Shown here: positions 37,648 through 49,523 of the stretch, one piece after another | Position numbering within the stretch: the first letter of the stretch is position 1 | Layout of the letters: each line of letters begins with the position of its first letter | NCBI GenBank assembly: GCA_004431415.1 | Contig: QPMI01000494.1 | Span: 558,001 to 622,000, forward strand | Reading direction: 5' to 3' | DNA from: Cyanophora paradoxa | Lineage: Eukaryota; Glaucocystophyceae; Cyanophorales; Cyanophoraceae | Length of the DNA: 64,000 nt | Notes under the pieces: model-generated | Seen by the model: the letters and a program-made list of their open reading frames with translations, nothing else | What the model was told of the DNA's origin: nothing | Databases searched by the model: none | Position numbers and translations under genes: made by a program

Positions 37648-38974
37648 GAGCTGCTTGAGCTGCTCGAGGAAGAATCGCTGTCGCTTCCGCTGCCGCCCCG
37701 CCTCCGCTTCTTCTTCTTGTCCTGCGCCCGCCCGGCAGCCCCTCAGACACCCTCCCAGCGGCGAGGAGGAGACACAGCCCGCACCCGCTTTCGTCGCTTC
37801 TTGTCCATCTTGCGGGCCTTGCGATCCTTGTCCTTCTCCTTCTCCTTGTCCTTGCGCCGTTCCTTGTGCCGCTTCCGCCGCTCATCCCTGCTCGCGCCCT
37901 CGACCCCGCTCCCGCTCGCCGCGCCGACGCCGGTCTCGCCCCTCTCCTCCGCCGAACGCTTTGCGGGCGCGCCCGCGCGCGGTGGGCTGTCCGAGCGCGC
38001 CCGCTCCACGGCGCCGCGGCCCCGAGGCTTGACGCCCCGCGCCGCCAGCGCCGCCCGCCAGTCCTCCTCGTCTCCCCCCGCCCCGTCGCGGCCGGCTTCC
38101 GCGGAGGCCGCTGGCGGCTCTCCGTCCCTCTCTGGCTCCGTCCTGTGCGCGCGCATGCGTTCGTGAGCGGCGCGTCGGGGCCCGCCACAGCAGAACCGGC
38201 GGCGCGGCGCGGCGCGGCGGCGCGCACCGCTTTCCTGCGTCGCCCAACTCGCCGCCTCCGCCGTCGCGTTCGCTGCGGTGGCGGTGGCGCCTGTGGTGCC
38301 GCCGCGCCTCCCGCCGCCGCTGCGCCGCCTTCTCCTCGTCCTCCTCCTCTGGCGCCGAGCGCTCCGCGTCGTCGCCGCCGCTGCCGCCCGCCGCGCGCGG
38401 CTCGCCCGCCTCGCCTTCGTCCTCGCCCCAGCGCCCGCCCTCGCGCCGCGCGTCCTCCTCCTCCTCCTCCTCGCCCTCATCGTCGCGGTGGCGCCTACGC
38501 TCGTCGTCCTTCCGCGACCGGTGGCGGTGGCGGTGATGATGGTGCTTGCTGTCGCGGTCACGGTCCCGCCTGCTGGGCGCACTGAACTCGTGCTTCGCAG
38601 AGCTCTTGCCCCACTTCACCTCCCGCACTTCGCGCCTCTCCTCCTTCTGGCGGTGCACGCGCTCCTGCTGCTTGACGAGGACGCGATTGTAGCCCACCGT
38701 GTTCTTCAGCACGCGGCCAAAGACCCCAGCGTTTGGCCTCGCTTGGCGCTCCGTCGGCTCGGGGCGCCTGCGTTCGTGTGAGCGCGTTGCATGGCAACCT
38801 TGGGGCCAAAGAAGCGCGGAAAGATCGCAGCATTCAAAGCGCTCACAGGTTGTCAAGCAGAAAGGCGCCAACTCCGTCCTTGTTCGCGCGCTGAACGGCA
38901 AGTAGCGCCTTAGTGAGGAGCTGCTCCTTGGCCATGCGCTCCAGCTCGGCCTCGTCGAAAACTGGGCTGTACAT
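37341..38974 (-). CDS. RS-like, Lys/Arg/Glu/His-rich protein with polyserine tract
   Basis: The proposed start at 38974 reads MYSPVFDEAELERMAKEQ and continues LLAVQRANKDGVGAFLLDN. A GTGAGC...CAG intron (about 38.84-38.76 kb) then joins in phase to a conserved-looking block FGRVLKNTVGYNRVLVKQQE. Downstream is low complexity: KHHHHRHRHRSRKDDERRR, acidic EEEEEE, then an intron or introns with shifting frames near 37.75-38.25 kb. The last segment is KKKRRRGGSGSDSD, about 20 Ser encoded by AGC repeats, RRRRRKRRRERRRERRERR, and a Pro/Ser-rich end EEGEVMAQ. Composition resembles nuclear-speckle or pre-mRNA-processing factors; no specific family recognised. Divergent from the TmcB gene. Confidence 0.6.
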
Positions 38975-38977
38975 CCT

Positions 38978-39138
38978 TCAACAAGATGCTTCGGAGCGCC
39001 TCCAGGCCGGCCAGCTGCTCTTCGATGGGTTCTCGCACGCCGCCGCCGCCCGTGGGGCTTCGGATCGCCTTTACGAGCTCTTTGACCACCAACAGCTGTT
39101 CAAAACGCTGCCGCCGACGCAGATGGGCAGAAAGTTCC
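38978..39138 (-). CDS. Possible upstream exon of the RS-like gene, or a separate small gene
   Basis: Minus-strand frame after a CAG near 39138 reads ELSAHLRRRQRFEQLLVVK, then IEEQLAGLEALRSILLKD near 38.98 kb, which has helical coding character. It runs into the RS-like gene's proposed start with a one-base frame difference and no clear donor between. It is either a true 5' exon with an unusual junction or an overlapping upstream frame. Confidence 0.3.
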
Positions 39139-40056
39139 CTGCGAGCGGGGTACAGCCTTCCAAAGTTTGCGAGCCCTATCTAGGCGCAGCCAGCCTGCGG
39201 GGAGAGCCGGGCTGCAGCATCGTGGATGCGTGAGTGCCCGGCTAGCTACGCGAATGCAGGCTGCAGCACCCTGAAGACTCCGCGAGCTTTCGATTGAGGA
39301 TAACCCCAGTTCGATCGTGTTGCAGCTGCAGACTGCAACTGCTGCATCAGGGACGCTGTTTTCAGTTCATCTCTTCGGATTCCCCGCCCTGAGCGATCCG
39401 GGCTTCTCGCCTGTTGCCCCGTAGCCGTTTCTGGCCGCACGTCGCGCGCGAGGACTCCGGGAGAGGAAGCTGCAGCACATTCATTCAGTAGCTAACGAGA
39501 GGAGGCCTCCGTTCGCACCGGTTGCGGCTCCCTTCATCGCCCCGGACCTCGCGACGACGTTCGATCCTGCAGCTGGCTCCCTCCCCTCGATCCCGTGCGC
39601 CGCGCTCGCCTCCCGCCGCATCGCAGTTCTCGCCCTGCCATAGATCTGATAAGAGAAAGAGCAGCCATGGACCTGGAACGCCCCGCCCGCCGCTTGTAGC
39701 GGCATGCGGTCCTCGATGGAGTTCGAGAGGACCGGCCGCGGGTCGCCAGCGCCGGCGCCGGCGTCGCACCACATGCGGGACTCTAGCGAGCTAAGGCACA
39801 GGAATGCCGCGCACAGCGCGGTGCAGTCGCGTGCGCATAGTCCGGCCGCGCGCGTGCGGGCGCGAGCCGCGGCCGCGGCCGGCGCCGGAGGCAATGCGGC
39901 AATGCGGCAAATCCCGTCCGTCTTCAGCCTCCCATTGGGGGCGGACAGGAAAACGCTCCAACACTACTTGGACTTTGGTTCGTTCGAATCCGATCGCTTT
40001 GCCCGTTGGATCCGCTGCTGCGCGCGCGCTGAGCAGTCCGCTGAGCAGACCCCGAA

Positions 40057-43000
40057 ATGGCGAGGAGGGAAGACGCCGCGGCGCATTCCACGCTAGTGCA
40101 GCTGCTCAGGAAGCTCGAGAAGGTCGCTTTCTCAGTCCTCTTTTACCTAACGGATCGTGCGTACCCCCCTTCACCCCCCGTGCGCGGCTAACTCGCACCT
40201 GTACCCAGGCACGGGCAGGTCGCCCGGCTTCTGGACCCGCATCTTCATCCCCTACGCCTTCCTGTTCTACGACTGTACCCTCCCCGCGCCCCCGCGGGCC
40301 GCTCGCGTACCCCCTTGACCCCTTCTTCGCCGCATGCGCAGTCACGCAGCTTATGACCCTCTCGTGCGCACATCGTATCCCCCTTTCCCTGTTTTCCGTA
40401 CCCTGAATCGGCGCAGGATGCCGCCGCGTTTCCCCGATTCCGCTGGCGCGTGGTTAAGCTACCCCGGGACAGCGGAGAGCATCGTTCGCGCCCGTACCCC
40501 CTCCCCTGCACTACCATCTAACCCCCGTACCCCAGTTCGCATCCGTCCAGTCCTCTTGGTTCGCCAGTATATTTCGGAGCGCGGGTACGACATCTCGCGA
40601 ATCTTTTGACGATCCAAATCTTCGATTGAGTTCTCCGCAGCCATTTTTTGGTCGGCCGCCGTCTTCATCATATTCACGTACTGCCTCACGGGATACGGTA
40701 CCCCCATTCGCTCCGATCCCTCTCCTCCTTCGCTCACTCTGATCCGTCGCGCAGTGTTCTACATGAGCGGTACCCCCCCTTTCCCCCGCCCGGAATCGAG
40801 ATCTGTACCCCCCAACTCCCCCCCCCAGTCACGCAGTCGCTGCGGGTCTTCCCGCTGCGGCTCCTAAGAATGATCGCGTCCTTCCTCGTCGACGCGTCGT
40901 TCATCCCGGCCACCCAGGTACCCCCCCCCCTGCCTACCTACGTACCCGCCCCCTCTAGAGCGAACTTTTACGTGTTCAAACGATTACCTATAGCCACCAA
41001 TGCAATCACAAGTGTAACACCGCCGCAGATTCTGGCCCAGCCGCTGGCTTGTTACGTGGCCGACCACGCCCCGGGGCCCGCCGGCGTCGTCCGCGACTCG
41101 GTGCGACGCTGCGCAACGACGTATATATAGTCTTTGGAACGCGTACGCGCGCGCGGGTTGAGGTTTACTCAGCTTCCCGCCTCGCGTAGGTCCTTTCCAG
41201 CATCAGGAACTGCCCCGCGTTCCATGGCCAGGGGGGGAGCCTCGCGCCGGGGTACCTCGCCGTCTCAATCGCCCTCCTCCTCACCTTCGTCGTGCGCTTT
41301 CCTGTACCCCCGATATCATCATCCGCGTACCCCGGCTCCTGACTCGACGACAGCCGTACGCCCTCGTCTTCCGCCTCATCTTCTACGACAGGTGGCGTAC
41401 CCCCCATGAGTTCCGTATACGCAATCCGCCTCTCCCGGTAAAAGATGTACCCCGCAGCTGCCCCGTCTCCTTCGCGAGGGCCGCCCGACCCCACGGGCGC
41501 TTCTCCTTCCTCTACGGTACCCCTCCCGCCCCTCGCCCTTTCGGCATCGCCGTGTACCCCCGGCCCCTCATTTCGGCGCAGCGATCGTGCAGAGTACCAT
41601 GATCTTCGTGAACCTGTTCGTGGGGGCCAGCGTGCGGTCTTCGCAGGTGCCCCCCCCCCCCCCCCCCCCCACCCACCCCCTCTTTCATGTACCCTGACTG
41701 ACCGTCCCTTCTAAAAATAGGCCGTCAACTTCGCGCTGCTCGTCCTCGTCTGCATCTTCATCCAAGTCACCGTACCCTTCTACAGCACCTTCGAGAACTG
41801 CCTGGTTCGAATCCCCCCGGTCCCGTTAACATTTCGTTCCTTCGGCCTATAATTAGCCTGCAGCGCGCCGGGCTCTTTCTGGCTGCCGCCGCCTTTCCCA
41901 TGACGAGCCGCCTCATCGACCTGGCGCCGGAAGGTCCGGTACCCCCTTTCCAGATCAAATTCACTATCTGTTCTAAGATTCTTTTTTGCCCAGGAGACGA
42001 AGCGGCCCTGTTCCACTACGCGTCACTGGCACTCGCCCTCATCGTTCCCTTCTTTGTCTCCGGCGCCACTTTCACATGTGCGTTCTTAAGCTTTCTAGCA
42101 AACTTAAAATAAGATTTATTATATCGAAGAGGTTCGAAGTTGGGCGTCGGATTTGATTTGATCTGATGGGCATGCGCAGTCGTGCGGATATGGCTGGTCG
42201 CCGGCGCGCGCCCGAGGCCGGCCGCGGCGGCGGCCGCTGCGCGATACGCCGCCGCCCCCCAGCCGCGCTCCCTCCCGGGGCTGGGCCTGGCGGGCCTCCA
42301 GAGCCTGAGCCCGGCGCCCTCGACCGCTGCCCCCTCCCCGAGGGCCCGCCCCACGATCCAAGTGCGGCCGGCGCCGCGGCCGCCCGTCGTCCGGATCCCG
42401 GAGGGTGCAGCAGCTACAGACACCGAAGGCGAAGAAGGGGAAGGCGAGGAGGACGGAGAGGGCGCCAGCGTCGCCGCCGACGCCGGCGCCACGGGCGCCG
42501 GCCCCGCCGGGCGGACCTCGCCGCCGCCGCCCCTCAACGCGATCGCGAACAGGGACTCGATCGTCGTGCAGCCGCACCTCGGTCCGCCCCCTCCGAATCC
42601 CCTCCTATCCGCCCCCCCGCCCGCCCGCTTAAGCTCGCCCGCCTGGCCGCCCGCCCGCCCGCCCCCCGGCGCTGGCCGCCCGGCCGGCCGACCGCCCGGC
42701 CGGACGAGGCCGGTTTAAATGTCGCCCGCCCGCCCGGCCGCCCACTCCTGGCTGGCTGGCCGAAGCCAGTTTCGTCTGCTTCTAAAGCTTTCGCCCCCCC
42801 GCCCCCCCGCCCGGCCCGCCCGCCCGCCCGCCCGCCCGCCCAACCGTTTTAGCTTTCGCCCGCCCTCCTGGCTGCCGTACCGAAGCCCGCTCCTCCTTCT
42901 TCTAAGCCTCTCCTGCTCCTCCGCCCGAGCAGGCGGGCGGCTGGCGCGGTCGTGGCTGGGGCAGTGGCTCGTCGCCGGCCTCGACGCCTGCGGCCTCCTC

Positions 43001-46000
43001 TTCTTCGTCGAGTGCCAAGTACGTATACGCGCGAGTCTTCACTCCAAGCTTCTTAAGCGTGCTTAATTATGCGGGCTTCTTTTTGGATTGAGCTTCTTAA
43101 AGATTTTAAGCTTACGCTTAGGTGCGAAGCATATACGTAATAATAAGCTTCTTGAGCTTAATTAGGAGCTTCTTCTAGATCTTTGGATTGATCATGGGAT
43201 TCTTCGCCTCACTCTCACTCGCTGCAGTACGAGGTCCGCGCCCGGGTCGCCCTCCGCAGGCACTGCGACGTCGCCGCGGCCGACGCCATTTACCGGTGAG
43301 ATATTATATAGATTTCCGCCTTTTTCCCAGCGGCTTCTGCCCTTTTCCATGGGCCTGGGCCTGGTCGGCTCGACTAGCTATAGACGGGGTGGCGGGCTCT
43401 TAAACGGAAGGGGACGCCACCGCTCTTAAACGGAAGCTTGCCTGGCGCCTCCGCTTCTTGAATGGCGAAGGCGCCGCGCGCGGCGCCGGCGCCGGTGGGG
43501 ATCGCGATCCAACCGCCTGCCAGCCATCGACGCCTCTCTTTTCTCCCGCGGCCGACCCCGTCTTTGATTGATTTCCCCCTCTGAATTCTCCCGCAGGGAG
43601 GCGATGTACGCGCTGCCGCATTCGGTCTACATTCGTATCCACTACGCCCTCTTCATACGCCGTGCGCTCGAGCGGCCGACGCTGAAGCCGAAGCTTGGGC
43701 CCCCGTCTTAATAGTAATAGAATAAGATTCTGATAGCTATGGTATAATTAGCATCTTTCAGCCGCCTCGATAGTAAGCTGACTAGTACTTTAGATCTCCT
43801 ACACAGACCACAGCCTTGCGATTGCCTTGTAGTAGTTTAAGCCTATAAACTCTAATCGCAATCCGACTCTTCGAAATCCTCTTCTTCGCAGACTACAAGG
43901 GGGACACGGCGATGGCGGCGCAGCGGATGCGCTCGGCGGCGGCCGCGGGGCCCATCGCCTTCGACATGCGCTACCTCGTCTTCGAGAAGCAGCGCCTCTG
44001 GGACCAGGTGGGCTTCTTTCTTTTCAAGCTTCAAGCTTCTTCTAAGAGATTCTTTTAAGCTTGAGCTTCAGCCTCTATTTTTGATCAGCGTCTACTAGTA
44101 TCTGAAGCTCTCGCAGATCGCGCACGGGCAGCACTTGGGGCACACTCTCAACTCGATCTCCATGCTCGAGTTCGAGCAGGTGCGCGCCACGTCGACTCGC
44201 GATCGCTCTCTTAGCTCTTAGAGCGCCCTTATTAAGCTCTTCTTGATTTTTAGAGCTTTTAGTGATTTAGGGCGCTAGCTCGCGACCCGTTCTCTTCTCC
44301 AGCCCGTAAATAGCCTAAGGCCCTTTAACGTTAGGGCGCTTGATGAATGTTTTCTTCTCCAGCCCATCGTATCCGCTCAGGTGTCACTTTGACTTTAATT
44401 TTTCATCCGCCCAGGTGTACGGGACGGCGAAGGCGAAGCACGCCGAGGCGCTCCGGCTCATCCAGCGCTTCTGGGCCGGCGTCGCCCGCAAGCAGAACGG
44501 TGCGCGGGGCCGGGGCGCGAGCTCTAGATCTGTTCGACTTCGATATATATTATTACAAGCTGAAGGTTATAATTCTTAAGGCTCAAAGCTTAGAGCTCTT
44601 AACGGTTCTAGGAGCTTTATTTGCTCTAATCTACATCAATTAGCCGCGCGTGCATGCACGCACGCAAGCCTCGCGCTTCGATCCCGAAACTCATGCTTCG
44701 ATCCCGAGCAGGGAAGTACCTCGTCGGCGCCTCGCACTACGTCTCCCGGGTACGCTTAAATGGCCTTCTCTGCCGACCTCGACCTTCGTGTCTCTCACTC
44801 CGCGCCAGATCTCGGACACGTCGCGCGCCGCAGCCAACTCGTACGAGGCGCTGCTCCGAAAGTACAGGAGCTCCAAGATGCTGCTCCGCACCTACGCCGA
44901 CTTCGTGGCCTCGGTGGGTCCAACGTCAATGCCATTAGAAGGAGCTATAAGAAGAAGCTATAGAAAGAAGCTTACATCGGCCTACTCCAATATTTTGATA
45001 TAAACGCCGCTGATCGAAAACTAATTATAAAAATATATTAGCTTTCGTGAAGCTGATCGGTGTTGTTTAATTTGTTTCTCGTGAAGGTACTCAACGATCC
45101 GGAGCGTTCGCACCAGCTCTACCTGCGAGCCGTACGTTCGAATTTCCGAATTTCCGTTCGGACCTCGGTGTTGCGGCTAATTAATTCGATTTTCGAACGA
45201 ATTCGAAGGACGAGATCGAGGAGCAGGAGGCGGCGCGGTTGGGCGGCGGCGCCGCCAACGGCGGGACCGCGGAGGAGGGGCAGACGGAGGAGGGGACCGG
45301 CGACGGGACGAGCGACGCGCCGGACGCCCTGAGCAGCCAGGGGGGCAGCAGCTCCCAGGTCCGTTTGTTCGTTCGATCCCGAAAGCTAGCGATCGATCCC
45401 GAAATCCGATTCGGCCCACCCTGGCTCCCGGCTTGCAATTGGACGCGCGGGCGCCGATTTCCGATCGAATTTCGTGGCTTCATTGGCCGATTTCCGATCG
45501 AATTTCAGGTGAAGGACGGGGCCGGCGCCGCCAAGAAGAAGAAGAACCGCAACGACGGGTTTCTGAACAACGAGGGCCAGCTCAAGGCCGTCCGCCGCCT
45601 CCACACGGGGTCCGTCCTCTAGACTTTTTAGTTTTAGTTTATCGCTCTGCTTTTTAGTTTGCTTTGCTTTGCTGCTTCCACTTCTTATCTTACTTTGGCG
45701 GATGCGTGGCGGGCGCAGCGCGGCGACGGGGCTGAGCATCCTCGGCGTCGAGGTCGTCTGCTTCTACCTCATCAGCCGCCTGCTGCTCGACAAGATCTCG
45801 GGGGGTCAGTTCGAAGCGGGGTCTAATGATTTCGCCTTGTGGCCATGACTCTGCACGGGATATCTTTGAGCGACCGGTTCCCGGCAGGCCTCACGCGGAT
45901 CACCGACATCGCCTCCCACGCGCGCTCCGTCTCGTCCATCACGGGTATGGCGCCGGCTGCGCTCTCGATTTATTTGCAGGCTTCTTCTTACGCTTTCCCG

Positions 46001-49000
46001 TGCCGCCGCCGGCCAGACCACGCCCGAACCCTCCAGCTCTCGGCGTCGCTGAACTACCCGGCTGTCTACCGGGATGAGGCAAGCGCGCCCGCCCGCGCCT
46101 GGCCGCGCCCGGCCGCGCCCGCGCCCCGCACATAAGCAGCCGCGCGTCATATAAATAAATGATTAACATATGCTGCTGTCTGAAAGATGAACATTAAATA
46201 ACATTCCGGGCCGCAGCTGTCCCGCATGCAGGCGCTCGCCGACGACTTCCGAGAGGCTCACAGGGGCCTCTATTTCGGGAGGTCCGCTTATATAATATAT
46301 TATGCTCACGTTAATCACTCGAGCTCTTGCAATCACAGCCTTTCCCCTCTGTACCTGACTGCAGCTCTTACGTAAACGCAGGCCCGGCGTGCCTCCGTCT
46401 ACATCCCGCGTCATTCAGGTGCCCTGGGCCCTGCCAGGCTTCTGCCAGTGTTGGGCGCTTAAACTGACCTGCTTAAACCTAAAAGCTTACGTTTAGGCTT
46501 CATTGTAAGCTTAAGCTTAAGCGTACGTCTGCTCAACTTCAATGCGCAGGACCTGTGGAACTCGCCGAGCATCGAGTACCAGGTCTACCTGCCGGACGTC
46601 GACGGGGGCAAGCCCTCTCGCGTGCAGCAGAAGGTGCGATAGATTTCATTTAGTCGCATTACTTCACTGTTTGCGATCATATATATGTGATTCGGCACGC
46701 AAATCGATATCGATCCAGGCGGGCCTGTGGGACTTGGGGGCGCTCTTCTACTCCCGGGCGATGGAGTTTCGCGAGGCGCCGGCGGCCGAGCACGCGGGCG
46801 CCGCCACCAACCGCGCCTTCCGCTTCATCCAGGCGCGTTCATTATTGCGTTCGATCCCGAAATCGCGTTCGATCCCGAACTTTCGTTCGATCCCGAACTT
46901 TCGTTCGATCCCGAAATCACGTTTGATCCCGACGTACAGGACGTGGGCGCCCGGCAGCTCACCGAGGTGATACTGCAAGCCGCGCTCCTCTACGAGAACG
47001 AGGTGGGTCGTGTGGCGTTTTTGAAGTTGCACACTGCGCTTTTAGGCGTTACCGTTCGTTCGCTTCCTAATGCGGCCGGCGCCGCCCTTACGCTTTCAAC
47101 GCTGCATGCTGTCCTTTGAAGAGGACGGATGTTGTCCTTTTAATGAAGGATGTATCTATAGCAATAATTCTAATTTATGCCTTTTTGTTTCTCTCTGACC
47201 ACGACCGGCGGTTTCCTTAGATCCTGCAAGACCGGGACTTGACGTTCATCCTGCTGAGCGCCATGGTCCTCGTCGGCCTCACCACCATGTTCTCCACCAT
47301 ACTCCTCGTGGTGTGCCCTGGGTCCCGGCCCGTCCCGTCCGTTAATGTTCCGCACTGGCGGTTCCGATCTAACAGCCTAGCGCGGCGGTGCCGATCTAAC
47401 AGCCTAGCGCGGCGCGCCCCCTGGCCGTGGGTCCCGCAGCCGTCCTCTCCAGATCCTCTCCTACCGAATACATAAAACATGAATGTCTCGTGTCGCAGTT
47501 GAAATTGATCTCACGGCCGCGTAGATCCAGCCGTCGATTCGGCGGGTGCAGCAGACCAAGAGCGGCGTCTCCGACATCCTGAACGTCATTCCCCGCCGAG
47601 GTCAGCGTTTATATTTTCTGAGGCCGTGAGGTCTCTTCATGGACATCTATCTGAGGCTGCGTGCGGGTCGGGCCGGGGTCAGCGCTGCGGAAGATCGCCC
47701 GGCACTACGCGAAGATGCGGCCGCCGGACGTGGAAGAGAGCGACCAGGTCCGACCATATATATAAGCCACTCCATTGTTCCCTATATGCCTTACATAAAA
47801 GAATTCAAAACCCACTCCACATTGATTTTCCTATAATCCTGTCATATAAACCGTGTAGTAGCCGCACTTGACGGAAGCGGCTTCCATGGCCAGGAACTCG
47901 GAGAGGAGTACGTCGTCGAAGAAGACGAGGACGAGGACGAAGGGACCGAGAACTCGACCCGAGCGGCAGCCGCCAGCGCCGGCACCGGAGAGGCGCTCGG
48001 GTCCCGGACCGAGCGCGGTCGTACGGGCGCCGCGGGTGTGGCCGTGCCGCGCAGCACCTCGATGCGGCGGATGCAGTTGGCGGGCGCGGGCCGTCGCAGG
48101 TCCCTCATCAGGCGGTCTCAGTCCATGGTTAACACGAAGGTACGCGCGCTCGCGCCATCTCTTTACAACGTTAACGTTGCATTCGCCTTTCGCCGTTTAT
48201 TTTATTATCTCTAATGGGCTTTTCGTTGTCAGACTCCGGCCGCGGCGCAGAACTCTGTAGATGAAAGTGGAATAAGCATGCTTTCTGGCGCGGCGCAGGC
48301 AGCGGCGGATCGGGAGGCGCCCGTGTACCCCCTGCCCTCCGCGCGCGTGTACCCCGCACCCGCGAGCGGCGGAAGCACGTACGCGTGGCGCCAGGCGGCG
48401 TCGCCGGCGCCGTCGGTGGGGCCCGCCGCCTCCGTGCCCGTGCTGGATATTTCGGGCACCAGCATGGTACGATAAATATATTATACATTCGCATCGCTCG
48501 CCCCTTTATCCGCCTTCCTTCGCTCGTCGCGCTCGGTTTGTATTAATGCATTACACAGACTGGGGCCATGGCGACGTTTTACACTCTGACGACGGTTCGG
48601 GACCTGGAGATTCTCGACGAGCAAAACGCGGCGGCGGAGGGCAGGGCGCAGACGCAGCGGTCTCGCGATCGGACGGAGCGGACCGGCCGCTCGCAGAAGG
48701 GCGGCGCGATCGAAGTGCCGGAGATGGTAGCCCGGTGGGATCCGGACGCCGCGCAGTCGCCAGCCGCAGCGGACACGCCCGATCAGCCCAAGGAGATTCT
48801 AAGCCCGCCGGCGACCGCGCGCTCCACCTCGAACCCCGCCACCGCGCTGCTGCAGCCGATTCAGGATACACGCAGTGCGCATATGCATGCGCCCAGCCTC
48901 TCCGTTTAAATCTCTGCCGCTTAGCGCCCGGCCTTCATATATATAGAAGAGCACGTGGACCTCCATAGAAGAAGCTATAGAAGCAAGGGGGCATATATAA

Positions 49001-49492
49001 GAAAAAGAAGCTATAGAATGAAGCTTATAGATTAAGATCTACATCTCTGCCGCTAAGCGCCCGGCCTCGCCTCGCCTCGCCGCGCAGGCAAGACGAGCAG
49101 GTGGACCTGCTGTACGGCTCGCCCTGCCTGCGGGCCGACGGGGACTGCTCCAAGGCGACCCTCGACTACCTCTCCTCCCTCGTCTCCCACGGCCTCGGTG
49201 ACCTTTGAATTTCCCTTAGCCGCTCCCTTCCTTAGGCTTTAAAACGCTCTAGATCTAAATCTGCGGCGAACATGTTTCTCGTTGTTATTAATGATTTCGA
49301 ACGCTCCGGCAGATTTCTGCATCGAGCAGTTCGTCGGATTCGCGCAGCAGGCGCTGAAGGAGAACAAGGCCTTCACAGAAGGGTGCGACCAGTTACCTTT
49401 GCGCTTGCGTTGACTTTGATACGGCTCAAAATTTGAAAATTCGCGATGACTCTCAGCCTCCTCCCCCCCCCTTTCCCCCCCCCCTCCCCCCC

Positions 49493-49523
<31 letters not shown>

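Noticed and set aside
37351-38585. Plus-strand open frames with leucine runs
   Set aside because: They mirror the AGC-encoded serine run and Arg-rich exons of the minus-strand gene, whose phases and stop are coherent.
38790-38848. Plus-strand MATLGPKKRGKIAAFKALT, like a gene start
   Set aside because: It lies opposite an intron and exon edge of the RS-like gene, and no following exon in phase is apparent.
39481-39894. 137-codon minus-strand open frame upstream of the RS-like gene
   Set aside because: Ala/Arg-rich with no motif and no splice link to downstream exons; treated as compositional.
46850-46936. CRISPR-like array of short repeats
   Set aside because: Repeat and spacer are far too short and it lies in a eukaryotic intron.
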